The notes below the pieces were generated by a model. It worked only from the letters and a program-made list of their open reading frames with translations. It had not been told where the DNA came from and did not search any database. Positions 54,798 through 64,000 of a stretch of DNA of 64,000 nucleotides are shown one piece after another. A program made the position numbers and the translations under genes. Each line of letters begins with the position of its first letter. The stretch's first letter is position 1. The DNA lies in NCBI GenBank assembly GCA_016702415.1, contig JADJEA010000001.1:1035001-1099000 (forward strand), written 5' to 3'. Source of the stretch: Nostocoides sp. GTDB lineage: Bacteria; Actinomycetota; Actinomycetes; Actinomycetales; Dermatophilaceae.

Positions 54798-56693
54798 ATG
54801 CCCCTGCAGTCCCGTCGTGACATCCGTAATGTCGCCATCGTCGCCCACGTCGACCACGGCAAGACCACCCTCGTCGACAAGATGTTGTGGCAGACGGGGG
54901 CGTTCGGCGCCCACCAGCATGTCGACGAACGCGCCATGGACTCCGGTGACCTCGAACGCGAGAAGGGCATCACCATCCTCGCCAAGAACACCGCCGTCCA
55001 CTATGCCGGGAAGGCCGCCGCAGACGCCGGGCTCGCCGACGGCGTGACGATCAATATCATCGACACCCCGGGGCACGCCGACTTCGGCGGGGAGGTCGAG
55101 CGTGGCCTGTCGATGGTCGACGGAGTCGTCCTGCTCGTCGACGCCTCGGAGGGTCCGTTGCCCCAGACGAGGTTCGTCCTGCGCAAGGCGCTGGCGTCGC
55201 ACCTGCCCGTCGTGTTGTGCATCAACAAGGTCGACCGCCCCGACGCCCGGATCGCGGAGGTCGTCGACGAGGTCTACGAGCTGTTCATGGACCTCATGGA
55301 GGACGGGGGCAACGCCGAGCATGTCCTCGACTTCCCGATCGTCTACGCCTCGGCCAAGGCCGGGCGCGCCTCCCTGACCCGCCCCGCCGATGGGGACCTC
55401 CCGGGCGACGACAACCTCGAGCCGCTGTTCGCTACCATCCTTACGACGATCCCCGCGCCGACGTATGACGACCAGTCCCCCCTCCAGGCACACGTCACCA
55501 ACCTCGACGCCTCCAACTTCCTGGGCCGCCTTGCGCTCCTGCGCGTCCACAATGGGGAGATCCGCAAGGGTCAGCAGGTCGCCTGGTGCCGACACGATGG
55601 CAGCATCGCCAAGGTCAAGATCACCGAACTCCTCATGACCGAGGCGCTCGACCGCAAGCCCGTCGAGTCCGCCGGGCCGGGCGACATCATCGCCATCGCC
55701 GGCATCCCCGAGATCATGATCGGCGACACGCTCGCCGACCCCGAGGACCCGCGCCCGCTCCCGCTCATCACGGTCGACGAGCCTGCGATCTCGATGCTCA
55801 TCGGGACCAACACCTCACCCATGGTCGGTCGGGTCCGGGGTGCCAAGATCACCGCGCGCCTGGTCAAGGAGCGGCTCGACCGCGAACTCGTCGGCAATGT
55901 CTCCCTCCGCGTCCTCAATGTCGACCGGCCCGATGCGTGGGAGGTCCAGGGCCGCGGCGAGCTCGCGCTCGCCATCCTCGTCGAGCAGATGCGGCGGGAG
56001 GGCTATGAGCTGACCGTCGGCAAGCCTCAAGTGGTGACCAAGGAGGTCGACGGCAAGCTCCACGAGCCGGTCGAGCACCTGACCATCGACGCCCCGGAGG
56101 AGTTCCTCGGAGCGATCACCCAGATCCTCGCCGCCCGCAAGGGCCGGATGAGCCAGATGACCAATCACGGGACCGGCTGGGTGCGGATGGAGTTCTATGT
56201 CCCCTCCCGCGGGCTGATCGGGTTCCGCACCGAGTTCCTCACCGAGACCAAGGGCACGGGCATCGCCCACCACGTCTTCCACGGATATGAGCCGTGGGCG
56301 GGAACGATCACGACCCGGATGACCGGCTCCCTGGTGGCCGACCGGTCGGGGTTGGCCACGTCATACGCGATGTTCAATCTCCAGGAGCGCGGCACCCTCC
56401 TCGTCGAGCCGGCGACCGAGGTGTACGAGGGGATGATCGTCGGGGAGAACTCCCGCGCCGACGACATGGACGTCAATATCACCAAGGAGCGCAAGCTGAC
56501 GAACATCCGCTCGTCGACCGCCGAGGTCCTCGAACGCCTCATCCCCCCGCGCCGGCTGTCGCTGGAGCAGAGCCTGGAGTTCTGCCGCGAGGACGAGTGC
56601 GTCGAGGTGACCCCGGAGGCCGTCCGCATCCGCAAGGTCGAACTCGACCAGACGCTGCGCGCACGCGCCGCCGCCCGGGCGCGCAACTCCTGA
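54798..56693 (+). CDS. typA: Translational GTPase TypA/BipA
   Basis: A 631-residue ribosome-associated GTPase active in stress and 50S assembly. G1 VAHVDHGKTTL (residues 15-25), switch EKGITILAKN, G3 DTPGHADFGGEVER, G4 NKVDRPDAR, G5 ASAKAG. Domains II, III, V and the TypA-specific C-terminal domain follow (SRADDMDVNITKERKLTNIR near the end). Length is normal. mshB starts 5 bases after the stop. Confidence 0.96.
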   Translation: MPLQSRRDIRNVAIVAHVDHGKTTLVDKMLWQTGAFGAHQHVDERAMDSGDLEREKGITILAKNTAVHYAGKAAADAGLADGVTINIIDTPGHADFGGEVERGLSMVDGVVLLVDASEGPLPQTRFVLRKALASHLPVVLCINKVDRPDARIAEVVDEVYELFMDLMEDGGNAEHVLDFPIVYASAKAGRASLTRPADGDLPGDDNLEPLFATILTTIPAPTYDDQSPLQAHVTNLDASNFLGRLALLRVHNGEIRKGQQVAWCRHDGSIAKVKITELLMTEALDRKPVESAGPGDIIAIAGIPEIMIGDTLADPEDPRPLPLITVDEPAISMLIGTNTSPMVGRVRGAKITARLVKERLDRELVGNVSLRVLNVDRPDAWEVQGRGELALAILVEQMRREGYELTVGKPQVVTKEVDGKLHEPVEHLTIDAPEEFLGAITQILAARKGRMSQMTNHGTGWVRMEFYVPSRGLIGFRTEFLTETKGTGIAHHVFHGYEPWAGTITTRMTGSLVADRSGLATSYAMFNLQERGTLLVEPATEVYEGMIVGENSRADDMDVNITKERKLTNIRSSTAEVLERLIPPRRLSLEQSLEFCREDECVEVTPEAVRIRKVELDQTLRARAAARARNS

Positions 56694-56698
56694 CCGCC

Positions 56699-57538
56699 AT
56701 GCGCGCCCTCTACGTGCACGCCCACCCGGACGACGAGTCGATCGCGACCGGGCTCTCGATCGCCGCGCTCGCCGAGGCGGGGCACGAGGTGCACGTCCTG
56801 ACCTGCACATTGGGGGAGCAGGGCGAGGTCATCCCGCCCGAGCTGGCGCATCTCGACGCCGACCACGACGACACCCTGGGGGCCCACCGGGTGGGTGAGC
56901 TCCGCGCGGCGCTGGCAGCGCTCGGCGCGCACGGGCACGTGCTCGGGGCCACTGGGGCGCGCCCCAGCCGCTACCGCGACTCCGGTATGGCCGGCTCGCC
57001 CAGCGCCGCTCGGCCGGACGCCTTCGTCAATGCCGACCCGGCCGAGGCGATCGGTCTCATCCGGGAGGTCCTCGATGCGCTCGCGCCCGATGTCGTGGTC
57101 ACCTACGAGAAGGGCGGTGGCTATGGCCACCCCGACCACATTCAGGCGCACCGGCTGACCTGCGCCGCAATCGCCACCATGGCGTCGCCGCCGCCGACGT
57201 ATGCCGTGTTCACCCCGGCCGACTGGGCGCGCGAGGATCGCGCGTGGGTGGCCGCCCACGTGCCCGCCACCGCGGGGGCGGGGATCGGCATACCCTCCCC
57301 GGAGGATCCGTATGCCGTGTCCGTCCTCCCCGGTCACCTCGCCGCCGTCGTCCACGAATCGCCGTCGGCGCTCGAGCGTCAAGCCGCCGCCCTTCGGGCG
57401 CACGCGACCCAGGTGACGGTGTACGACGGCTGGTTCGCGTTGTCCAACAATGTCGCCCAGCGGCTGCCGGGCCGGGAGGCGTGGGCGGTACTCGATCCGC
57501 GTACCGGCCTGATCCGCCCGCCGGAGGACCCCCGGTGA
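56699..57538 (+). CDS. mshB: Mycothiol pathway deacetylase MshB-like (GlcNAc-Ins deacetylase)
   Basis: A 279-residue zinc deacetylase of the LmbE family. AHPDDES (residues 7-13) and YGHPDHIQAHR near residue 142 give the metal ligands; the inserts and length fit MshB, which removes acetate from GlcNAc-inositol in mycothiol synthesis. It pairs with mycothione reductase (40557) as evidence for mycothiol in this organism. It overlaps the flavin reductase gene by 4 bases (GTGA). The coding sequence contains an inverted pair of the window's octamer at 57286-57316. Confidence 0.88.
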   Translation: MRALYVHAHPDDESIATGLSIAALAEAGHEVHVLTCTLGEQGEVIPPELAHLDADHDDTLGAHRVGELRAALAALGAHGHVLGATGARPSRYRDSGMAGSPSAARPDAFVNADPAEAIGLIREVLDALAPDVVVTYEKGGGYGHPDHIQAHRLTCAAIATMASPPPTYAVFTPADWAREDRAWVAAHVPATAGAGIGIPSPEDPYAVSVLPGHLAAVVHESPSALERQAAALRAHATQVTVYDGWFALSNNVAQRLPGREAWAVLDPRTGLIRPPEDPR

Positions 57539-58020
57539 CCCCGCTCGGGGCCGACCTGCGCCGGGCGATGTCGCGCCTGGCCGGCGGTGTCGTCGTCCTG
57601 TCCACGCGGCTGGGGACCCACGATCACGCGATGACGGCCAGCGCGGTGTGCTCGGTCTCGCTCGAGCCGCCGCTGGTCCTGGCCTGCGTGGAGGTCGCCG
57701 CCCGGTTCCACGATGCCGTCCTCGAATCCGGCGTCCTCGGGATGAGCATCCTCACCGCGGCCCAGCGCGCCCACGCCGACTGGCTCGCCACGCCGGGGCG
57801 GCCGGTCATCGGGCAACTCGACCGGATCCCGGTGCATCGCGCTCCGTCCGGGGTTGTCCTCCTGGACGAGAGTCTCGCGACCCTCGACTGCGTCACGTGG
57901 GCGGTCCATCCCGCCGGTGATCACTCCATCGTCGTCGCCGAGGTGATGGCCATCACCCTTGCCGACGATCCGGAGGCCGCGCTCGTTTACTACCGCAATC
58001 GTTTCGGGAGCCTCGCATGA
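57535..58020 (+). CDS. Flavin reductase family protein
   Basis: A 161-residue flavin-binding split-barrel protein. VLSTRLGTHDHAMTASAVCSVSLEPPLVLACV (read in two parts: THDHAMTASAVCSVSLEPPL) is the FMN/FAD-binding motif, and FGMSIL-like VLGMSILTAAQ follows. Such proteins reduce free flavin with NAD(P)H for monooxygenases. The GTG start overlaps the mshB stop; the next gene overlaps its own stop (ATGA), so mshB, this gene and the VanW gene form one unit. Confidence 0.87.
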   Translation: MTPLGADLRRAMSRLAGGVVVLSTRLGTHDHAMTASAVCSVSLEPPLVLACVEVAARFHDAVLESGVLGMSILTAAQRAHADWLATPGRPVIGQLDRIPVHRAPSGVVLLDESLATLDCVTWAVHPAGDHSIVVAEVMAITLADDPEAALVYYRNRFGSLA

Positions 58021-59702
58021 CCGCAGATCGCCGCCCGGGCCGCCCGAGTCGCCGCCGCTGGCCCATCGTCACAGGTGGGGTGCTCCTCCTCGCCGCCGCC
58101 GGGTATGCCGCCCTCGCCGCCGCCACGTCCGGCGGCACCCCCGCGCACACCACCATCGCCGGCGTCGCCGTCGGTGGCCTCGACCGGGCGGCCGCCGAGG
58201 CCACCTTGCGGGCCGCGCTGGCCACGCGGGCCGCCGCGCCGGTGCGGATCACGTTCGGCGCCAAGGAGATGAGGCTCGATCCCAAGACCGCCGGACTCGC
58301 GGTCGACTACGCCGGGTCGCTCGACGGGCTCACCGGATTCACCCTCGATCCCACCGACCTCGTCGCGCGGCTGCGCGGCAATGTCACCCGGGACGCGCGG
58401 CTGACGGTTCAACAGGAGGGCGTCGCGGCGGCGATTCGCGGCGCGGCGTCCAGCGTCGAAACCGCGGCAACGGACGCGACCCTCGCGATCAGCGGCGGCA
58501 CGGCCGTCGCCACCCCGGCCGTCACCGGGACGACCGTCGACGTCCCCAAGACCGTGGCAGCGGTCGCGGGCGGGTGGTTGCGCAAGGATCCGATCGTGGG
58601 CGCCTCCTCGAGCGCCGCCCCAGCGATCACCGATGCCGCGGTCGCAACACTGAAAACCGCTGTAGCGGACAAGATCCTTGCAGGACCCATCACGCTGAGC
58701 GTCAACGGGCAATCGTTCGATGTGGCGGCGGGCGCCATCGCCAAGGCGGTCACCTTCCCGGCCTCAGGCGGCCGGATCGCCGAGAGCTTCGACGCCAAGA
58801 CCGTCGCGACGGCCGTCCGGGACGCCGGGCGCAAGGCCGGGGTCCTGCGAGCCGGGACGAACGCGAGCGTCACCTCGGCCGACGGATCCTTCCACGTCGT
58901 CCCCGCCGTGGACGGCATCGACATCGACCCAACGGATGCGCTCACTGCCGTCAAGGCGGCCATCGCCTCGGACAAGCGCAGCGCGCAGGTGCCCCCGGTC
59001 GTCGCGGCTCCCGACTTCACGACCGCCGAGGCCAAGACCTCGATCCCCACCGGTGTCATCTCGACCTTTACGACGCACTTCCCCGACAATCCGGACCGCA
59101 CACACAACATCACCCTCGCTGCCCACGCCCTCGACGGTGTCTATGTCCCTCCGGGACAACAGTTCTCGCTCAATGGCCTGCTCGGTCAACGGACGCCGGA
59201 GAAGGGTTATCGCGGCGCTCCGGTGATCTACGACGGGCGCTTGACGATGGACTTCGGCAGGGGCATCTCCCAGGTCTCGACCACCCTGTTCAACGCGGTG
59301 TTCTTCTCCGGTGCCCAAATCGACGAGTTCCACCCGCACAGCTTCTATATCTCGCGCTATCCGATGGGCCGCGAGGCCACGATCTCCTGGCCCGACGTCG
59401 ACCAGAAGTTCACCAACACGACCAAGGGCGGAATCCTCATCAGGGCCACGGTCGACGCCGACTCGATCACGGTGACCTTCTTCGGCCGCAAGACCTACGA
59501 CGTCGAGGCCACGCTCGGGCCGCGCGTCAATATCACCGCCCCCAAGACGATCCACGACTCCAGCCCCGGCTGCGTGCCCCAGTCGCCGTCCGAGGGCTTC
59601 GACGTCACCGTCGGCCGGATCTTCAAAGCGGGTGGCAAGACGGTCAAGTCGACCTCCTTCACCACGCACTACATCCCCGAGGACCTCGTCATCTGCGGCT
59701 GA
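58017..59702 (+). CDS. VanW-family membrane-anchored protein with peptidoglycan-binding domains
   Basis: A 561-residue exported protein. A basic start and one membrane span (about residues 15-36) anchor it. Two copies of a PG-binding/YoaR-like domain follow (TTIAGVAVGGLDRAAAEATL near residue 45; a second around 210-350), then the VanW domain with GQQFSLNGLLGQRTPEKGYR and YDGRLTMDFGRGISQVSTTL, and a C-terminal beta module with cysteines at the end. VanW proteins occur near glycopeptide resistance genes but their reaction is not settled; a cell-wall role is likely. Confidence 0.87.
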   Translation: MTADRRPGRPSRRRWPIVTGGVLLLAAAGYAALAAATSGGTPAHTTIAGVAVGGLDRAAAEATLRAALATRAAAPVRITFGAKEMRLDPKTAGLAVDYAGSLDGLTGFTLDPTDLVARLRGNVTRDARLTVQQEGVAAAIRGAASSVETAATDATLAISGGTAVATPAVTGTTVDVPKTVAAVAGGWLRKDPIVGASSSAAPAITDAAVATLKTAVADKILAGPITLSVNGQSFDVAAGAIAKAVTFPASGGRIAESFDAKTVATAVRDAGRKAGVLRAGTNASVTSADGSFHVVPAVDGIDIDPTDALTAVKAAIASDKRSAQVPPVVAAPDFTTAEAKTSIPTGVISTFTTHFPDNPDRTHNITLAAHALDGVYVPPGQQFSLNGLLGQRTPEKGYRGAPVIYDGRLTMDFGRGISQVSTTLFNAVFFSGAQIDEFHPHSFYISRYPMGREATISWPDVDQKFTNTTKGGILIRATVDADSITVTFFGRKTYDVEATLGPRVNITAPKTIHDSSPGCVPQSPSEGFDVTVGRIFKAGGKTVKSTSFTTHYIPEDLVICG

Positions 59703-60702
59703 GGTTGACATAGGCGTGATGGCGGCGGAAGCCGACCCGCTCATAGACCGCGATCGCCGCCGCATTGTGCGCCCACACCTGGAGGTGGAGGGCCCAGACC
59801 CCGGCCGTGACCGCATCCTCGACGAGGGCCGCCAGCATCGCGAGCGCGACCCCCCGACGCCGGTATGCCGATTCCACCCACATCGCCGCGATCCCACCCC
59901 ACTCGCCGGTCACCCCGAGCCGGCCGACCCCGACGATGTCCGCCCCCACCCGCGCCTGGGCGAAGGAGCGCACCGGGGTCCCGGTGAGAATCGCCTCCAG
60001 CGCAACCCGATCGCTCGCGCGGTACTCGTCGTATGCCGCGAGCCACCCCGGGCTCAACTCGCTCGTGGTCTCGACGACGAACCCTCTCCCCGCCGTCCCC
60101 GATCGGCCCGCCTTTCCCTGCGCTGCCGCTGTCTCCGCCCGCACCGCCGTCAGTGCCGCCTTGCCGTCGGCGAGCCGGGCGGTGAGGAAGAGGCTGGGGT
60201 CGGACGCGGCATACCCACGATCGAGGAGCGCCCGCCCGAGCGGGTCGCCCGCGGGCTCGAACCCGACCGGGCCGGCGATGGTGACATTCGCGGGGAGGTG
60301 GCGCGCGGCATACCACTCCTCGACCGCGTCCAGCGCCTCCGACTGGGGCAATCCCGGATTCCCCACGGGGACAACGGAGTTGCCGCGAGCGGTGAAGCCG
60401 CGCGAGGCGCGCAGCAGCCACTGCCCGAGGTATGCGCGCTCCATGGCCGGCCAGGCGTCGGCGACCTGCAGATGCACCTCGAGCGCACGCAACCCGCCTC
60501 CCGGGAGCCCGCGCCGGGGCCGCGCGTCCGGGACGACTTTGGTCGCCACCACGAGTGGGCGCGGGATGTGGACCAGCCCACGTCGGGTGTCGAGAACGAT
60601 CTCCTCGGCGGTGTCGGCGACGACCTCCCCGATCGCGTCGGTCAGCCGCGGCTGGCCGGGCGGGGGAGGCGGGTCGAGCCGATACCGGACGACCGCCCTC
60701 AA
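59689..60702 (-). CDS. GNAT acetyltransferase, Rv0428c-like
   Basis: A 337-residue protein with an N-terminal SH3-like/regulatory part (TDAIGEVVADTAEEIVLDTRRGLVHIPRP) and a C-terminal GNAT domain: ADIVGVGRLGVTGEWGGIAAMWV, acetyl-CoA loop YRRRGVALAMLAALVEDA, and AAAIAVYERVGFRRHHAYVNL. The start is most likely the TTG at 60702, which overlaps the upstream stop as TTGA, the same coupling used with ATG and GTG elsewhere here. The acceptor is unknown. Confidence 0.82.
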   Translation of the reverse strand: MRAVVRYRLDPPPPPGQPRLTDAIGEVVADTAEEIVLDTRRGLVHIPRPLVVATKVVPDARPRRGLPGGGLRALEVHLQVADAWPAMERAYLGQWLLRASRGFTARGNSVVPVGNPGLPQSEALDAVEEWYAARHLPANVTIAGPVGFEPAGDPLGRALLDRGYAASDPSLFLTARLADGKAALTAVRAETAAAQGKAGRSGTAGRGFVVETTSELSPGWLAAYDEYRASDRVALEAILTGTPVRSFAQARVGADIVGVGRLGVTGEWGGIAAMWVESAYRRRGVALAMLAALVEDAVTAGVWALHLQVWAHNAAAIAVYERVGFRRHHAYVNLSRR

Positions 60703-61397
60703 ACCGGAAGGTACTTCCGCAGGAACTTCGTCGTCAGCCCCCACGCGATCACCGACGCCTCGGGGTGGTAGGCCGGGAAGTCGTCGTTGTCGAAGGCGTG
60801 GTCGGCATCGGGATAGACATAGAACTCGACGTCCGGACCGGCCACCGCCTCCCTGATCCGCTCGACGGTCGGGAGGTCGATATAGCTGTCGGCCTTGCCG
60901 AAATGGTGCAGGCTCGGGCATCGCACGGCGTCGGCGAGGTCGAGCAGGGTGGGCAGCGCCGAGCCGTAATAGCTGACCAGCACCGCCGGGTCGCTCTGTG
61001 CGGCGACGGCAAAGGCGAGGCCGCCGCCGAAGCAGAACCCGACCAGCCCGACCTGGTGACGCACCTCGGGCCGACCGCGCAGCCAGGACAGCGCGTCGGC
61101 GCCGTCGCCGACCCCGCTCGCCCAGTCGAAGCGCTGCATCAGGTCCAGGCCCTCGGCGAGCATGTCCGGTCCGTTGTCGACGCGGTCGCGCCCGAGCCGC
61201 CAGTAGAACTGCGGGACGAGCACGGCATACCCCAGGGCCGCCAGATCCGCCGCTCGCCGCTCGATATAGGGACTGACCCCGAAGATCTCCTGGATGAGCA
61301 CGATGCCCGGCCCCCGTCCCGCCGGTGGCGTCCACAGCTGCGCGGGCATGTCCCCGGCGTTGGTCGGGACGGTGACGGCGGCGGGAGAGGTGTTCAC
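60699..61397 (-). CDS. Dienelactone hydrolase family protein
   Basis: A 232-residue alpha/beta hydrolase: VLIQEIFGVSPYIERRAADLA near the start, catalytic Cys in GFCFGGGLA, Asp in YPDADHAF with His two residues later. The family opens dienelactone in chloroaromatic breakdown, but many members have other esters as substrates. The GTG at 61397 is 6 bases from CATACT (61404-61409 on the minus strand), so leaderless. It overlaps the GNAT gene by 4 bases. Confidence 0.87.
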   Translation of the reverse strand: MNTSPAAVTVPTNAGDMPAQLWTPPAGRGPGIVLIQEIFGVSPYIERRAADLAALGYAVLVPQFYWRLGRDRVDNGPDMLAEGLDLMQRFDWASGVGDGADALSWLRGRPEVRHQVGLVGFCFGGGLAFAVAAQSDPAVLVSYYGSALPTLLDLADAVRCPSLHHFGKADSYIDLPTVERIREAVAGPDVEFYVYPDADHAFDNDDFPAYHPEASVIAWGLTTKFLRKYLPV

Positions 61398-61440
61398 CAG
61401 GGCAGTATGCCGCCCCGCCCCCGCCCCGGATCGGCGCAGG

Positions 61441-61481
61441 TGCCGCCGCCCGGCACCGCCCGGCACCGCCCGGCCCGGCAC
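61441..61481. repeat. Short tandem repeats upstream of fdxA
   Basis: CGGCACCGCC occurs in direct succession (CGGCACCGCC-CGGCACCGCC-CGGCCCGGCA). It lies between two divergent promoters. Confidence 0.6.
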
Positions 61482-61497
61482 AGCCCGCCGGGTTGCC

Positions 61498-61503
61498 TAG
61501 AAT
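61498..61503 (+). promoter_or_regulatory. Leaderless -10 box of fdxA
   Basis: TAGAAT, 6 bases before the ATG at 61510. A near-consensus box, suggesting strong expression. Confidence 0.7.
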
Positions 61504-61509
61504 GCCCGC

Positions 61510-61836
61510 ATGACCTATGTGATCGCGCAGCCGTGTGTCGACGTCAAGGACCGGGCGTGCATCGAGGAGTGTCCGGTCGACTGCATCTACGAGGGCGAGC
61601 GCAGTCTCTATATCCACCCCGACGAGTGCGTCGACTGTGGGGCGTGCGAGCCGGTGTGCCCGGTTGAGGCGATCTACTACGAGGACGATGTCCCGGAGCA
61701 GTGGGCCGACTACTACAAGGCCAATGTCGAGTTCTTCGACGACCTCGGCAGCCCGGGCGGCGCCGCCAAGATGGGCGTCATCCCCAAGGACCACCCGATC
61801 ATCGCCGCGCTTCCACCGCAGGTGGCCGCCGACTGA
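61510..61836 (+). CDS. fdxA: 7Fe ferredoxin (FdxA type)
   Basis: A 108-residue soluble electron carrier. Cys pattern C-x7-C-x3-CP for the [3Fe-4S] site (CVDVKDRACIEECPVDCIY) and CVDCGACEPVCPVEAIYYEDD for the [4Fe-4S] site, with the long C-terminal helix of FdxA proteins. Likely acceptor for the PFOR reaction or for P450-type partners. dapC starts at 61838, two bases after its stop; fdxA next to dapC is a common actinobacterial order. Confidence 0.95.
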   Translation: MTYVIAQPCVDVKDRACIEECPVDCIYEGERSLYIHPDECVDCGACEPVCPVEAIYYEDDVPEQWADYYKANVEFFDDLGSPGGAAKMGVIPKDHPIIAALPPQVAAD

Positions 61837-61837
61837 C

Positions 61838-62962
61838 GTGGCCGTCCTCCCCGATTTCCCGTGGGACTCGCTCGGGCCGGCCAAGGCCCGGGCGAGTTCC
61901 CACGTCGGCGGGCTGATCGACCTCTCGGTCGGCACCCCGGTGGACCCGACCCCCGAGGTAGTTCGCGAGGCCCTGCGGGCGGCGGCCGACGCCCCTGGGT
62001 ACCCGCAGACCTGGGGGACCGCCGATCTGCGCGAGGCCGTCGTCACGTGGTTCAGCGCCCGCCGGGGCGTGGACCGCGTCGATCCCGACTCCGTCCTGCC
62101 GACGATCGGGTCCAAGGAACTCGTCGCATGGTTGCCCACCATGCTCGGCCTGGGTGCCGGGGATATCGTCGCCTTTCCGCGGGCGGCCTATCCGACATAT
62201 GACGTGGGTGCCCGCCTCGCCGGTGCCACCCCGCTGGCCGTGGACTCCCTGACCGCGCTCGGCCCGCTGACCGCGGCGACGACGCCGAAGCTGTTGTGGC
62301 TCAACAGCCCCGGCAATCCCACCGGCAAGGTGCTCGGCATCGAGCATCTCGCCAAGGTCGTGGAGTGGGCACGCCGACATGGGGTCATCGTCGCCAGCGA
62401 CGAGTGCTATGCCGAACTCGACTGGCGTCCGCGCGATCCCGCGCACCGCGAGCCCCCGACGACGCCGTCGATCCTCGACCCGCGCGTGACCGGCGGGTCC
62501 CACGAGGGGCTGCTGTGCGTCTATTCGCTCTCGAAGCAGTCCAATCTCGCCGGCTACCGTGCCGCCTTCGTCGCGGGCGATCCGGTCCTGGCCAGGCGCA
62601 TGCTGGAGGTTCGTAAACACGCGGGGATGATGATGCCGTGGCCGGTCCAGCGGGCGATGATCGCCGCGTTGGCCGATGAGACCCACGTCCTGGCGCAGAG
62701 GGCGAGGTATGCCGCGCGGCGCGCCACCCTGATGAGGGGGGTGTCGGCATACGGCCTGCGGATCGACGACTCGGAGGCGGGCCTCTATCTGTGGGCGAGC
62801 GCGGACGAGGACTGCTGGACCACCATCGACCGGCTCGCGGGCCTCGGCATCCTCGCCGCGCCGGGGTCGTTCTATGGCGCCGCGGGGGCGCGGCACGTCC
62901 GGATCGCGTTGACCGCGGGGGATGCGCAGATCGCGGAGGCGGCGGCGCGACTGGGCGCGTGA
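61838..62962 (+). CDS. dapC: Succinyldiaminopimelate transaminase
   Basis: A 374-residue PLP aminotransferase of fold type I that makes N-succinyl-LL-diaminopimelate on the lysine and peptidoglycan pathway. LLWLNSPGNPTGKVL, VASDECYAELDW (Asp and Tyr for PLP), catalytic Lys in YSLSKQSNLAGYR, and Arg near the end (HVRIALTAGD). It starts at GTG directly after fdxA, the gene order typical of DapC in actinobacteria, which supports the name over other aminotransferases. Confidence 0.93.
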   Translation: MAVLPDFPWDSLGPAKARASSHVGGLIDLSVGTPVDPTPEVVREALRAAADAPGYPQTWGTADLREAVVTWFSARRGVDRVDPDSVLPTIGSKELVAWLPTMLGLGAGDIVAFPRAAYPTYDVGARLAGATPLAVDSLTALGPLTAATTPKLLWLNSPGNPTGKVLGIEHLAKVVEWARRHGVIVASDECYAELDWRPRDPAHREPPTTPSILDPRVTGGSHEGLLCVYSLSKQSNLAGYRAAFVAGDPVLARRMLEVRKHAGMMMPWPVQRAMIAALADETHVLAQRARYAARRATLMRGVSAYGLRIDDSEAGLYLWASADEDCWTTIDRLAGLGILAAPGSFYGAAGARHVRIALTAGDAQIAEAAARLGA

Positions 62963-63035
62963 GCCCCTTGGTGGCCGTTGTCAAGGGCCGCGCAGATCAC
63001 GCCCGGTGGGGGGAGCGGCGAGCCGACCGCTGCGG

Positions 63036-63041
63036 TAGGTT
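63036..63041 (+). promoter_or_regulatory. Leaderless -10 box of the citrate synthase gene
   Basis: TAGGTT, 6 bases before the ATG at 63048. Confidence 0.6.
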
Positions 63042-63047
63042 CGCGCC

Positions 63048-64000
<953 letters not shown>

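Overview
This window is high-G+C DNA from an actinobacterium. It carries two mycothiol genes (an MshB-type deacetylase and mycothione reductase), a 7Fe ferredoxin of the FdxA type, many GTG starts, and many genes whose start codon lies 6-8 bases after a TANNNT -10 box (leaderless transcription). The order TetR gene, tRNA-Gln, glmU, prs, rplY resembles what I recall for Mycobacterium. Gene content and style suggest Micrococcales, perhaps Intrasporangiaceae/Dermatophilaceae (Tetrasphaera-like); that placement is inference.

Layout. 0-9 kb: a trans-aconitate methyltransferase-like gene, a TetR regulator, an odd tRNA-Gln, a solute-binding/VWA surface protein, then glmU, prs and rplY. Between prs and rplY lies a 1.6 kb insert with a Phd/VapC toxin-antitoxin pair, bounded by a 122-bp direct duplication of the prs 3' end. 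9-16 kb: a surface polysaccharide locus with a polyprenyl-phosphate sugar transferase, a Wzz-like protein, three sulfotransferases and a lipoprotein with a glycosidase-like fold. 16-22 kb: an MFS transporter, an acyl-CoA dehydrogenase, a frameshifted kup, a stress-protein-like gene and a LmbE deacetylase. 22-27 kb: a minus-strand sugar ABC operon ending in a damaged GH66-like glycosidase. 27-42 kb: an aminopeptidase P, a MaoC hydratase, a secreted S15/CocE hydrolase, an ABC exporter, a damaged acyl-CoA carboxylase alpha gene, an aldo/keto reductase, a homocysteine methyltransferase, a MoxR/CoxE pair (CoxE frameshifted) and mycothione reductase. 42-46 kb: a MerR (LiuR-like) regulator divergent from an acyl-CoA dehydrogenase/acyl-CoA carboxylase beta operon. 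46-54 kb: an MBL/beta-CASP nuclease-like protein and a three-gene operon placing pyruvate:ferredoxin oxidoreductase between a GltD/PreT-like flavoprotein and a dihydroorotate-dehydrogenase-like protein. 54-64 kb: maf, typA, mshB, a flavin reductase, a VanW protein, a GNAT/dienelactone hydrolase pair, fdxA, dapC and the start of a citrate synthase gene.

Themes. Redox and fermentative metabolism (PFOR operon, ferredoxin, mycothiol), acyl-CoA catabolism and carboxylation, and a cell surface that may carry sulfated polysaccharide. The strongest unexplained signal is the octamer GTATGCCG/CGGCATAC, present about 85 times by my reading, evenly on both strands; its density is like that of DNA uptake sequences in naturally competent proteobacteria. 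Five breaks in otherwise normal genes (kup twice, the GH66-like gene, accA, coxE), several at homopolymers or palindromes, look more like sequencing or assembly faults than gene decay.
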